Below, in pieces: positions 10,300 through 19,872 of a stretch of DNA of 30,398 nt. Under the pieces are notes generated by a model. That model was not told the DNA's origin, searched no databases, and worked only from the letters and a program-made list of their open reading frames with translations. The stretch is taken from positions 1,887,481-1,917,878 of the forward strand of contig NC_090623.1 in NCBI RefSeq assembly GCF_004359215.1, read 5' to 3'. A program made the position numbers and the translations under genes. Origin of the DNA: Bremia lactucae. Its lineage: Eukaryota > Oomycota > Peronosporomycetes > Peronosporales > Peronosporaceae. The stretch's first letter is position 1; every line of letters begins with the position of its first letter.

Positions 10300-11640
10300 C
10301 CGAACCGAGTCACTGATGCTGTCCCTGTACCGGCACAAACACCAATTATTAAAAAGGATTTTCTCCAGAACAATATGGTGGGGTTTACGAGGTATAAGCG
10401 CTTGATTTTGTCGATGGCTATCGACTGATAATGCGAGCTAGTGATATACCGCTTGAGCGGTCAGCACCCAAGCGGCATGTTCCGGAGGTGGCTGATAATG
10501 CCTCAGGGATTTTCTAATGGCCCAGAAAAAGTTATTCGTCGGGTAAACGAAAAACGCAACTGTTCCACCCTCATAAAGGCTATGTACATGCATAGTCTGA
10601 CGATTATTTATCCATATTCGTGCGGAGCAGGGTCAGCCAGATCTAAATAATCACATAGTCCACTTTCGAGCTGTGCTTGAATGCATGCGTACGAATGATG
10701 TGTATGCTAACGCATCAAAACGCATCTTAGATGCGAAAGAGATCACCTTCTTAGGGTGCTTTATCGGAAAGCGAGGTGCTAGAGCGAATCTGGATCTGGC
10801 TGAGGTATATGCCAAATTATATTGATTTCTGAAAACCAGAAGGAAATGTGTAAATTGCTTGGTCTTGCCAACAACTACTTGCACAAGGACAGCAAAAAAA
10901 CGCTGATATGGCTCGGCCGCTATCCAGTCCCCTTATGGAGAATGTGGACTGGTGCTGGACTAGCACAGACAATGACGCTACAAAGCAGTGACGGAAGTCT
11001 TGTACATGCTCCGATTTGGCTCTTTCCGATCTGATCGCCTTTGCGCGGTTACAACCATATGTTAGTGACGAAGGTGTCCTTCCGTTCGAATCTCGGGAGC
11101 TTAAGACTGCATAAAATAACCGCTTAGTTCATGACAAAAAGCTACTTACTATGTGGTATGTTTTTCTGACGATAGAGTTCATCTGCCAAGCTCTAAACCT
11201 ATTGTGATCTACATCGATCACACATCTTTACGCACCGCGACTAAGCCGCCTCATATCGCCCAGATAATGGCTAGACAGCCCGTGCCCATAAACATTCAAA
11301 TATAGACGATGGCTTTCATTCTTTGTCGAATAAAGTTTTGAGGTGATAGATAAGCCTGGAAAGAGCAAAATGTTTAGGCTGGTGCGTTATTACGCGACTG
11401 GATTATGAGCTTGCTCATGCTACGACGGTAACGTCGCCAATCACTTATTTTATCCGTTCGACATATGCCAAGGGTGAACAGTGTAGTTTTGCCAGAAGCT
11501 CCTGGGAGCGAGAAATTTAAATGCACGAATATTCAGTTGTCAGCACGATTATGTGCGTAATTACATTATACTATACCGAGAACAGCCGTTTGTGCTTTTA
11601 CACGGATGCAGCGGATTTTTAAGCTGAAGTATTGATCATC
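10300..11640 (+). pseudogene. Heavily decayed gypsy RT-RNase H-integrase start
   Basis: Ordered blocks in changing frames: VPAQTPIIKKDFLQNNMVG (about 10325-10380), HPSGMFRRWLIMPQGFSN (about 10466-10520), CMRTNDVYANASKRILDAKE (about 10680-10740) followed by FLGCFIGKRGARAN, a Q-K-E-L-thumb region (about 10830-10890), RNase H VHDKKLLTMWY (about 11128-11160) and IYIDHTSLRTATKPPHIAQ (about 11208-11265), then LYYTENSRLCFYTD (about 11570-11612), the start of integrase. The divergence resembles the copy at 706-2302 more than family A. Stops are frequent. The fragment ends near 11640, where orientation switches. Confidence 0.75.
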
Positions 11641-11719
11641 TCTAAGGTGCTTTTAGCGGTCATCTCGGTCGAGATAGATCTCAGGGCTCGGTGCGTCAGA
11701 GTTGTTAGTGGCTCAAGCT

Positions 11720-12112
11720 CGATAAATGGGTCAGCACCTATGTTCAGACATGCAAGTTGCCAAACCCCTCGGGAAGACACGCGAGTAATTAAATCTCTGA
11801 TGCACCTTCACCATCAATGGTATCTGCCACCGCAGCAAATGAGCCATTTTGTTCAATCTGTCAACAAAGAACACGATGCCCGTGTTGCTACCCACATATT
11901 TCGGTAGGCCAAGCACAAAATCCATACTAATGGAATCCCAACACCCTGTGGATGCGGCAAAATGACGAGTGGCGCAGATGCATGGCTTGCGCTGTGATCT
12001 GTAAGACCAATACGCCATTGAAAGGTTCATACTCTTGGGCAGTTCCTGTTGAATTTTTAAAAATCCTCATGTCCCTTGGACCAGAGTAGATAATCTCTTC
12101 GAGCTTGTACAA
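11720..12112 (-). pseudogene. Integrase core fragment in inverted orientation
   Basis: The minus-strand frame 11731-12030 reads CWDSISMDFVLGLPKYVGSN, then TGIVFFVDRLNKMAHLLR. This is the first half of a gypsy integrase core, including the first catalytic Asp of the M-D-F motif and the F-V-D-R segment. An overlapping minus frame (11927-12112) covers sequence upstream of it. The neighbouring RT and RNase H (10300-11640) are on the plus strand, so either this block was inverted in place or it belongs to a second element. The Glu region of the core is not recognisable. Confidence 0.78.
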
Positions 12113-13174
12113 ATCTTCGAATTGTAATTTTGTTTAGTTTCATAGAACTAAGAGGGTATTGAGCTTAAAAATCTTCCTTTGACTAAAAAGCTACGTATTT
12201 CCGCTACATCGTACATATAGAGACTAATCAATTGCAGCGACTTCTGCGGAGAACAAGCTATTTTACGCACAATGATAGAAAAGGCTGGTTGTAAAACCAA
12301 ACAGTGCTTCAAATTTTTGACATCGTGAAATCATCTTTTGACGACGTGATGAAACGAAAGTGGGCGTGTCGACAATCGTTAGCCGCGACGCGGAGCCTTC
12401 GATCGCTTAGATGTGTAATTGCTGGAATTTCGTCAGCTTATTGCGGTGGGCGCTTCTGGTTACGTTACGCACGTATCGGTCATAGCATTGCAATTTTTTA
12501 AGTCTTGCGGCGGATAATTAAGCATGATGAGTAACATATAACATCAGCAATTGTTGCTGGCTAGCTCAAGTTACCGATGAAAGCAGTGGCAATGACACTC
12601 AAATTTCTACATTAGACTTATTTTGCAGATTCAAGAAAAATAATTAATCGGTACGTGAGAAACTGTCAAATTGCTGTTGGGGTTTTCAGTAAGATTACGT
12701 ATTGATTGGTCAATATCCATTACTCTTTCCAAGCATGATACTTAAATCTAGCGTCATTCAATTGAATTAGCGCTCCAGTGGTACAACTAAAGATTTAGGG
12801 CATAAAAATTAGACTTGGAAAGGCGTAGATTAGCATTATACGATGCTGGATAAACTTGTGGCAAAGATATAATAAAATGGAAACGAGTAAAGTTGGTCAA
12901 AGTACTACGGATCGTGACATTACGTTCTGTTACATTTAAAAGCAGCTGTAGCTGGAAAGCAATTGTAAAGTTATGATGCAGTTAGCCACGAAGCAGCGAT
13001 AGCGGTCGGTTTTTGAAGCGAGCCATCTCTGAAGATGTACCGGCCAATATGTGACCTGACCAATTCGTCGCTGGCATACTTCCTTAATGCTGATGCGATG
13101 ATGTCTTTCCATATGTCATTCCAAAAGTAATGTTGTTCAAACGGTTCTGAGTTGAGTGAAGGGAATGTGCGTCC
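12113..13174. other. Region without an identifiable gene
   Basis: AT-rich sequence with stops in every frame. A 65-codon plus-strand frame at 12304-12501 has no recognisable motif. The stretch lies between an integrase fragment and an LTR and is most simply eroded retroelement DNA, but no block of integrase C-terminus, chromodomain or LTR could be recognised. Confidence 0.4.
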
Positions 13175-13627
13175 TGAAACGGGGTGTATCGTTACATGAA
13201 ATTAACACATAAAGGTTGTTAATTAATATATTATCTAAAAGGTAGATAATATTTGGAGGATATTACTTTATATAGTAATGTTCAGAATTCTTATCCATAA
13301 ATAGGTATAGACCATTGTATCGATTTATTCCGCTGACTAATCAGCTGTAGAGGTAATCAAAGAGAGTTACAGATAAGATAAAGATATGAATTCAATTACA
13401 TGTTTAGTATTAGGTTATAATGAAGTTAGCATTTACAAGATAGAAAGAGAGACACTTAATTATATTAAATACAGTTTTCATTTTACCTCTAAAAGCTAGT
13501 TACGTTAAAGAGAAGTCTTCCTCTGCACGTACTAGTGTACGTGAAATAACGTAAGGCACCACTCGCAACTGAAGCAGTGCGAAGTGGACTTGTACTGAAA
13601 CACTACAAGTCGTAGTGCTTCGTTACA
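13175..13627 (+). repeat. 5' LTR, family A (sub-type 2)
   Basis: It starts TGAAACGGGGTG and ends CTTCGTTACA, the same ends as the LTR at 26429 with one change at the start (TGTAACG expected). The 453-bp body aligns throughout with the 26429 and 7471 LTRs: an AT-rich 5' third, ATTATCTAAAAGGTAGATAA near 13220, and GCACGTACTAG followed by a GCAGTGCGAAGTGGACTTG region near the 3' end. In the middle it has CTGACTAATCAGCTGTAG instead of the GGTCCAGTCAGCGCTGGAC seen in the other two. The reverse-oriented fragment at 20470-20659 shares this sub-type. Confidence 0.9.
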
Positions 13628-13629
13628 CC

Positions 13630-13649
13630 TGGTAGCACTTTGTAGTCCG
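13630..13649 (+). promoter_or_regulatory. Putative primer-binding site
   Basis: TGGTAGCACTTTGTAGTCCG begins two bases after the LTR. It is the same sequence, at the same offset, as the one after the LTR at 26429. TGG at the start would pair with a tRNA CCA end. The first eight bases (TGGTAGCA) agree with primer sites for initiator tRNA-Met, but the following bases do not, so the tRNA is not identified. Confidence 0.65.
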
Positions 13650-13668
13650 TTCAAGGACCACATCTAAC

Positions 13669-13812
13669 ATGGACATGTTAATTGATAGTGGGAATACGCA
13701 TCACGTTTCCCGTGAAAGCTACTCCTTTTTAAGTGATATAGAAAGGAGTGCGGTCGAACGAATGAGTTCGACCGTAGGAAATATGCAATCTTGGCAATGC
13801 TGTCCAATTTAG
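13669..13812 (+). pseudogene. Short leader frame resembling a Ty1/copia protease
   Basis: An ATG-started frame of 47 codons between primer site and gag begins MDMLIDSGNTHHVSRESYSF. The L-I-D-S-G-x-T-H-H-V arrangement is like the active-site segment of copia-type retropepsins (D-S-G-A-T/S-x-H-M), with Asn where Ala is usual. The gypsy proteases in this window read differently (DSGASQNFV at 29551). The 26429 element lacks this segment between primer site and gag. Resemblance over about 15 residues supports, but does not prove, a captured copia piece. Confidence 0.45.
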
Positions 13813-14562
13813 ACAGAGATGCCCTCCATTCAGCCATCGCCAAGTTCATACAACATGAACTTGACGAGATGAAGGAAAAAGAAGCCTTGCTAAATCAGCA
13901 AGACTCTCAACAGGGAGAACTGTTGAGGTTACAACAGGTATAGGCCCCTGTACCTGGGATGACGCACACGCGTCGTCCCGAAACCTTAAAGCTTGACATA
14001 AGTTTAGGGGGGTCGAAGAAGACTCTCTCTAAAGATGATTTGTCAAGTTAAACGATGCCATAAGGGCTCGGCACATCGTCGACGAGCAAATGCAAGTCGA
14101 CGATGTGCCGAGCCTTCACAGGCAACCCAGTTCATGAACACACGTTGATTACGGTGTTCATGCAAGGTCATACGGATGGCCCCGTAAAGACCCACCTGTT
14201 CCGCTTGGAACTAGATACGCTTGAAGTAGCAATATCCGTTGCGGAACAGAAGGACTTTAGCTTGAGACAGGCTCAAGCTAATTCGTCATCTTATCGTCCT
14301 CCAAGATGACACGAACTGGGAGGTCCAGAGCCTATGGACCTCTCTTATGTCGAAAGCGTGAAACCTTGCTTTTTAATTAAGAAGCGATTGCAGAAATTCA
14401 ATTGCGTTCAAAAGTTAGGACACTACGCTATGAGTGTAGTGCTCCACGCCCAGTACCGAGAGTAACTAAACGAATTATGGACCGAATGCCAAAAAGGGCA
14501 ACGGTCGTGGGTCCGACGTTGTTGCGTAATCGCAACAGCAAGGCGGACCGCCAAAAACGGTC
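13797..14562 (+). pseudogene. Gag of the 13175 element, broken
   Basis: The frame starts MLSNLDRDALHSAIAKFIQH at ATG 13797-13799 and is open for 48 codons to a TAG at 13941-13943. It therefore contains the gag N-terminus missing from the 27015 copy. The homology continues through MTHTRRPETLKLDIS (about 13960-14005), then loses roughly 240 bases of gag at a 19-bp fold-back (14065-14114). It resumes with PVHEHTLITVFMQGHTDGPV (about 14125-14190), the PEPMD region, and a zinc-knuckle remnant near 14400-14450 that is no longer CCHC. Gag would form the particle and bind RNA; this copy cannot. Confidence 0.85.
14065..14114. repeat. Perfect 19-bp fold-back with 12-base loop in gag
   Basis: The 19 bases at 14065-14083 are the exact reverse complement of 14096-14114; the loop is GAGCAAATGCAA. 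The intact gag at about 27127-27170 has the left arm and loop, slightly changed, but continues into unrelated gag sequence instead of the right arm. The right arm is thus a new inverted copy, placed exactly where about 240 bases of gag are missing. Confidence 0.9.
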
Positions 14563-15318
14563 GGGGTCAGTAGAGATATATATACTACTGAATCCTCGAA
14601 GTCACATAAGAGAGATTTTTTATACAAGGATTTGATTGAATTCAGGGATGTATTCCCTGAAGCAGTTCCATGCGAGTTGCCTAAGGATAAAGGCACTCGA
14701 CATGAGATCGTGCTCAAACTGGGCTCGAAGTACTGTGTCATGAAGCAGTGGCCACTGCCTCGTGAATAAGTACTTGCGATCGATAAATTCTTTACCGATC
14801 GAGTAAAAGCGGACTATGCAAGGGAGTCAACCTCCCAACATAGCTCTCCGACCTTCTGTGTGCGAAAGGCCAGACGAGAACAATACGTCTCGTTCACGCA
14901 TAAGGGTCTGACAAAATCCATCCATCAGATCCATAGACGAAAAGATGGTTCTTAGACATACCATTCATGATGACGTCTTTTTTAGGTATCGGTGTCTGAG
15001 CCGGTACCATTGCAGCATTCAGTTTGTTGAATTCGTGCACTATCCGCCACTCACACAGCAGTGAGCACTCCCAGTGGGATGCTCTGGAAATGGCTAGTGA
15101 TGCCTCAGGGACTTACTAACGCCCCTGCAACATTCACCAGATGTGAAATAAATCTGGTGAGACCGGTGCGAGAATTCGCAACCGAGTTATTTTGACTATG
15201 TGTCGTCCATAGCCGGGCCATGGTCGGAAAGACGGACGTGGAAGTTCATAAAACTCACGTTCGTCAGGTTCTTACACTTATGCGAAAGCATAAGTTGTAT
15301 GCAAATCTCAAGAAGTAG
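14563..15318 (+). pseudogene. Truncated reverse transcriptase of the 13175 element
   Basis: After the gag remnant comes the RT start (FRDVFPEAVPCELPKDKGTR, about 14640-14700), the R-E-S-x-S-P region near 14820 and the P-T-F-C-V-R-K region near 14850. 14881-15055 is inverted. Forward order then resumes with STPSGMLWKWLV (about 15065-15100), QGLTNAPATF (about 15105-15135) and the active-site box, which reads Y-F-D-Y (about 15187-15198): the second catalytic Asp is lost. A one-base deletion follows. The copy ends abruptly at 15318 against an oppositely oriented integrase. Protease is absent between gag and RT. Confidence 0.87.
14881..15055 (-). other. Inverted block inside the RT gene
   Basis: Within a plus-strand RT this block reads in reverse. 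It matches, base for base in order, the minus-strand RT copy at about 17285-17450 and the reverse complement of the plus copy at 3020-3200. Sequence on both sides is plus-strand RT and would join without obvious loss if the block were turned. AGACGAGAACAATACGTCTC at the left breakpoint contains short overlapping palindromes. Confidence 0.85.
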
Positions 15319-16200
15319 TCCACCCCCTCTCAAGCTAGAGGATCCCTCTACATGGGTTGGTATGCGTGAATGGCTTACGCCATCCACGAAGAGCGGTGTA
15401 TGCGTTGCACCGAATTATTGATGGTGAATTCGACCATCGGTAAGAATTCGCTCCAATTCGGATACGATTGGACGTAACCTCGAAGTATCTCTTCGAGGAC
15501 GCGATTTACGCGTTCTGTTTGACCATCCGTTTCTGGGTGATCGGGTGTTGACGTAGTCAGCCGTGCTCCGAGAGATCGGAACACGGATTGCCAGAACTCC
15601 GCCGTGAATCTTGGATCTCTATCCAAGACCAATTCACGGGGTAACCCATGGAGTTTGAATACCGTGTCGATGAAGGCACGGGCACAACCCGGAGCCGTAA
15701 CCGACTTTGGTACCGCAGCAAGATGTACCATCTTTGCTGAATCTGTCTACAAAAACAAGGATTCCATTGTTTTTGTGGTCGTCTTCGGGAATCCGAAGAC
15801 GAAGTCCATAAATACGGATTGCCAACACTCTGCCGGAAGTGATAGAGGTTGAAGAGGTGCACGGAATGAAGGGCTAGGCTTCACCCGTTAACATACCTCG
15901 CAAGCACATTTGTGCTTGTGCGCGAATTGATACTAGGAGGCCGGTAAAAGTCGCGACTTACTGTGAGATACTTTTTTTCTCACGTCCAAGATGCCCACTT
16001 ATTAGTGCATCGTGACACTCATACATGATGCGCAAGCGCAAAATATTACGAATTGGGACGACGACACGTGGCGTGTCGTTGGCAACGGCTGTGTAATACA
16101 ATAAGCCGTTGCGTGATGTGTATCGATCGGATGACGATCGACATAAAGCCGGTAAATCTTCAAAAGATTTATCGGATAGATTCATCAGATGATCCATTAA
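15319..16200 (-). pseudogene. Integrase of the minus-strand family-A element
   Basis: From high coordinate: SSDRYTSRNGLLYYTAVAND (about 16130-16075), IMYECHDALISGHLGREK (about 16035-15970), the CxxC region and PSP linker near 15880, the first core block with FGFPEDDHKNNGILVFVDRF in shifted frames (about 15800-15740), LVLDRDPRFTAEFWQSVFRS (about 15635-15575) and ETDGQTERVNRVLEE (about 15535-15490), then MVEFTINNSV (about 15430-15400) and FVDGVSHSRIP. DDE residues are all visible. Frame changes near 15750 and 15390 and a stop break it. The C-terminal domain is cut off at 15319. Confidence 0.88.
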
Positions 16201-16234
16201 CGCAGAAGGTCTTTATCTTCTATGTAGGCTTGTT

Positions 16235-16790
16235 TTATGTCATCAAACAAGGTTGATGACGGAATACCGTAGTGGGTGTTGCAACAGAGAGATTATTTTC
16301 ACTGTTGGAGTGCACTGCCGACTCGAAATCGGATCGGCGTGAAAACGCATCAGCGACGACATTAATAAGTCGTTCTGGCTTATGTCCCACGGAGAAATTA
16401 TACTCCGCGAAGAAGGATAGCCATCTCGTCATTCTTTGCGAGAAGTGTGGGCTATTTACGGCCGTGCATATGACGCATGGCCCATATATATGATGAATGA
16501 TCTATAATCGAGAACATACACCCTAAAATTAGGCAGTGCATATTTCATGGCAAGGAGTTCCTTGTCATGCACTGGGCAAATGCGTTCAGCTGGTTGCAGC
16601 TGACGCGATTGATAACAGACGACGCGTTCTGCGTCGTCTGTATCGTATTGCATTAACGCACAGCCGATTTCGAAATCGCTGGCGTCACAGACCATATGGA
16701 ATGGTAGTCTTGATCTGCAATAGCCCATCTTGGAATTTTGCATCAAGCTTTGCTGGATACCTTTAAAGGAACGCTGACAATCAGCGTTCC
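16235..16790 (-). pseudogene. RNase H of the minus-strand family-A element
   Basis: The minus frame 16456-16746 gives MVCDASDFEIGCALMQYD, then DDAERVVCYQSRQLQPAE and VHDKELLAMKYALPNFRVY. The first catalytic Asp (V-C-D-A-S) and the second acidic position are intact. The frame breaks after YMGHAS. The minus frame 16235-16432 gives MTRWLSFFAEYNFSVGHKPE and VVADAFSRRSDFE, the usual end of RNase H before integrase. It is better preserved than the plus-strand copy at 3701-4180. Confidence 0.88.
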
Positions 16791-18276
16791 GTAGCTATTT
16801 CTCGTATTTTTTCAAGAGACGAGAGAGATGAACTGTCATCTCGGCATAATTGCGTTAGTACTTGTGCAAGTGCGCCGCTAGCCCAAGGAACTTTCAAAGT
16901 TCCTTGACATCGACTGGAACTGGCTAGTCGGTAATTGCCTAGATGTTTTCAGGATCAGGGCGCACACCGTGTTTACGGACGATTCACCCAAGAAGGTGCA
17001 TTTCGCTTGCAGTGAACATACATTTCTTAAAATTTGCGTACACTTATGATTTCGCATGGTGTAAGAACCTGGCTAAGGAAAACTTCATGAACTTTTACGT
17101 CCGTCTTTCCGTCCATAGCACGGCTATGGACGAATACATAGTCAAAATAACACGGTTGCGAATTCTCGCACAGGTCTCAACAGATTCGTTACGCATCTAT
17201 TGAATGTTGCAGTGGTGTTACTAAGCCCCTGTAGCATTACTAGCCATTCCCACAGCATCCCACGGGGAGTGCTCTCTGTTGTGTACGGTATGTCCTGTTC
17301 ACGCATAAGGATCTAATAAAATCCATCCATCAGATCCATAGACGAAAAAATGGTACTCTTAGACATACCATCTATGATTACGTTTTTTTCTAGGTATCGG
17401 TGTCTGAGCCGGTACCATTGCAGAATTCACTATCCGCCACTCTCTTCTGGCCTTTCGCAAACAGAAGGTCGGAGATGTATGTGGGAAGGCTGACTCCCTT
17501 ACATGGCCCGCTTTTAATCGATCGGTTTATCGATCGCAAGTACTTATTAACGAGGCAGTGGCCACTGCTTCATGACACAGTACTTCGAGCCCGGTTTGAG
17601 CTCGATCTCATGTCGAGTGCCTTTATCCTTAGGCAACTCGCATGTAATTGCTTCAGGGAATGTTATCCCTGTATTCAATCAAATCCTTATATAAAGGATT
17701 TTTCTTAAGCGACTCCCAGGATTGAGTAGTATATCTTTCAATCCGAGTTTTCACATCGAGGACACTTTCGTCCATCGATGAACTGCTAAAAACCCGTTCG
17801 TTCTCTGCAAAAATTACCGCTGACCGAATATCGATTACGTAGTCCTCTGTGACGTCGAGTAGAGAGTCAAACTTATAGGACCCGACTGTGATAGCGCAAA
17901 TAGGTTCGGAAGACGTTGAGGGAATAAGTCCCCACGTATTTGATTAATCCCCTCAGATAGTAAATGCTGAAGTGACTAGACTTCAGCATCCCGAGGGATA
18001 AATTTCTCGGCAGCCTGTGGATAAATTTCAGGAAGAATCCGCAACATTGAATGTCTTCGTTAATGACGGATCAAGAGTAGGCGCTTATACGCTTGATGTG
18101 TATGCGCCTTTGAAGTTAACTTCGAAGATAACTCAATTACGAGTCCTAGAACCCGAGCGGTTCTTGACAGAGTTGCGTATTGGTAAAATATAGCAGATCC
18201 GCTTACTCCTAGGATCATCGTGTTGCCCTTTTAGGCAACGGGTATCTTTCTTGAATCTCGCCCGCTAGGCGTACAT
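16791..18276 (-). pseudogene. Protease-RT linker and reverse transcriptase, minus strand
   Basis: Blocks in minus order: AENERVFSSSSMDESVLDVK (about 17830-17755), TQSWESLK (about 17725), PCELPKDKGTRHE (about 17645-17610), VMKQWPLPR region (about 17575-17545), then DGMSKSTIFSSMDLMDG (about 17375-17315), PSGMLWEWLV (about 17265-17235), FNRCVTNLLRPVREFA (about 17205-17155) and Y-F-D-Y (about 17151-17140), where YxDD is expected. The second catalytic Asp is replaced by Tyr, the same change as in the copy at 15187. VRKFLGL-like and YLHKYxRNYAEM regions follow at about 16890-16840. Stops and frameshifts make it non-functional. Confidence 0.87.
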
Positions 18277-18810
18277 TCATTGTCTCAATCCACTCGACTT
18301 ATTCGAGTAGTGAACCTTCGGCGCTGCCTGTACATCCGTACAGCCGCCGGCAGCTGACTCCACAGTGTGATGAGTAATCACACTGTGATCTTGTGCAGTC
18401 GTACAAAGGACTGTACCACTAGTGAGGCCGTCGCACTCACTCGTACTACATCCACACGCCTGTGGACGCTCCAAGACGTTCATGAGATGGCCATCCGATG
18501 AACAAGTGGCAGGCATCTTTACGGATCGATGCTGCCAGCTGATCCTTGGCTCATATTTTCTGAGCCAAGGTAGACCTTGGAAGACATCAAATTTGTCTTC
18601 CAAATCCAGTACGATGAAATTATCATCGTACTGTAAATCCTTTAACGTGTAGTGAAATTTCACTATGCGTTTCATTACTGGTATCGATGCGCCTGTCGCT
18701 AGACGCACCGTCATCCTCGTTGGAGGGATGTTGCGCTCAACATATTTGAGCCTACGACTCTCTAGTGACTGGCGACGAAATAAAGTTATCCGACGCTACA
18801 CAGTCCACTA
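18277..18810 (-). pseudogene. Retropepsin-type protease of the minus-strand family-A element
   Basis: The minus frame 18277-18714 contains TVRLATGASIPVMKRIVKFH, a DNFIVLDLEDKFDVFQGLPW segment and LRKYEPRISW, the C-terminal half of an oomycete gypsy aspartic protease. Just upstream, after a one-base frame change near 18760, the active site reads L-V-D-C-V-A-S-D-N-F (Asp codon 18803-18805). The Gly of the usual D-S/C-G-A motif is Val. In the hydrophobic motif before the W, GLPW replaces GMPW. The long Cys/Ser-rich tail (to 18277) has no recognised fold. The protease would process Gag-Pol; the altered active site argues against activity. Confidence 0.82.
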
Positions 18811-19405
18811 GGGCTCTTAGTGACAACTCATTTGTCAATTTTCACGGATACCTCATCGCCAAGTGAAGAGACACATAATGACTGGGTGTCTGGAGCAAGT
18901 TTTTTCAAAAGATTTGCAAATTCTCTTGAGGTTGCTGGATCAGTGGGCGTTGCACCCCTACTGACCCCGTCCATTTTTTGGCGGTCCGCCTCGCTGTTGC
19001 GATTTCGCAGCAACGTCGGATCCGCGACCGTTGCCGTTATAGCATACGGTCCAAATTTACGTTCACTACCTTTTGGTGCTGGACGTGGGGCACTACACTC
19101 ATGAGCGTAATGTCCCAATTTTTGGCAGCGATTGCGTTTCTGCAATCTCTAATTGTTCGAAAAGCGAGGTTTCTCGCTTTCGATATAAGAGAGGTCAATA
19201 GGTTCTGGACCTTCTAACTCGTGTCGTCTTGGAGAACGATACTATGACGAACTAGCTTGACCCTGTCTCAAGCTAAAGTCCTCCTGTTCGGCAACGGATA
19301 TTACTTCTTCAACCGTATCCAGTTTCAAGCGAAACAGGTAAATCTTGACGGGACCAACCGTAAGACGTTGCATGAGCACCGTAATCAACGTGTATTCATG
19401 AACTG
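18811..19405 (-). pseudogene. Gag C-terminal part, minus-strand family-A element
   Basis: VHEYTLITVLMQRLTVGPVK (about 19403-19345), LKLDTVEEVISVAEQEDFSL (about 19335-19275) and a frame from 19145 with RNRCQKLGHYAHECSAPRP match the gag at 27015. The zinc knuckle keeps C-x4-H-x4-C but the first Cys of CCHC is Arg, so RNA binding would be impaired. Downstream is a PTDPATSREFANLLKKL segment bridging to protease. Sequence above about 19405 no longer matches gag. Confidence 0.85.
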
Positions 19406-19440
19406 TGTAGGCGGGCACGTCGAAACGCGGCCACGCTCTA

Positions 19441-19872
19441 CTTAGACACACACCCTAGCACAGCGAGGAAGCGAATAAATCAGCTTCTCTTGCGTGCAGT
19501 GAGGTAGTTGCGGTGGGCGCCTTAGCAACCTCATCCAACGCACTAAGAGCTCTAGTAAAGTGTCGTCACGGGAGCGATAATCCGGCTCCTCGTGCGCACT
19601 TACTAAGTAGAAAATAGTCTTCAGACTGATTTATATTGAATCGCTTATTTTTACCAATCAAAATGTCATCACTGTAGATAATACTAATATGTATTGCAAG
19701 CGTATCTTTCTAGATACCTCGCGTAACGGATGACGCTAGCCGTCATCTCTCCTAATGTGAATGCACCTATGTGCATCACATACACAAGGGTTGGTCACAA
19801 ATGTGATGCACACCCGATTGGTGGGTCTAATTACTTTATTTAAGTAATTGACCATCCCCTTAAGTACACCAA
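19441..19872. repeat. Composite repeat next to the assembly gap
   Basis: Two parts are recognisable. 19504-19602 shares three blocks with 28141-28229 (see there), partly inverted and in a different order. 19751-19872 is a direct copy of 20660-20782, running into the gap. Between them GATGACG and CGTCATC (about 19729-19747) form a 7-bp inverted repeat around CTAGC. No gene is seen. These look like LTR or other non-coding mobile-element parts inserted in the 5' region of the minus-strand element. Confidence 0.55.

Larger units (their letters stand above)
15319..19405 (-). mobile_element. Family-A gypsy element on the minus strand, truncated at both ends
   Basis: Read from high to low coordinate it has gag (19405-18811), protease (18810-18277), linker and RT (18276-16791), RNase H (16790-16235) and integrase (16200-15319). 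Integrase ends soon after its core, where the element meets the plus-strand RT at 15318, so chromodomain and 3' LTR are missing. The gag 5' part is missing too: near 19405 the sequence passes into unrelated repeats. The reverse LTR fragment at 20470-20659 may be its 5' LTR, but repeats and an assembly gap lie between. Confidence 0.85.
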
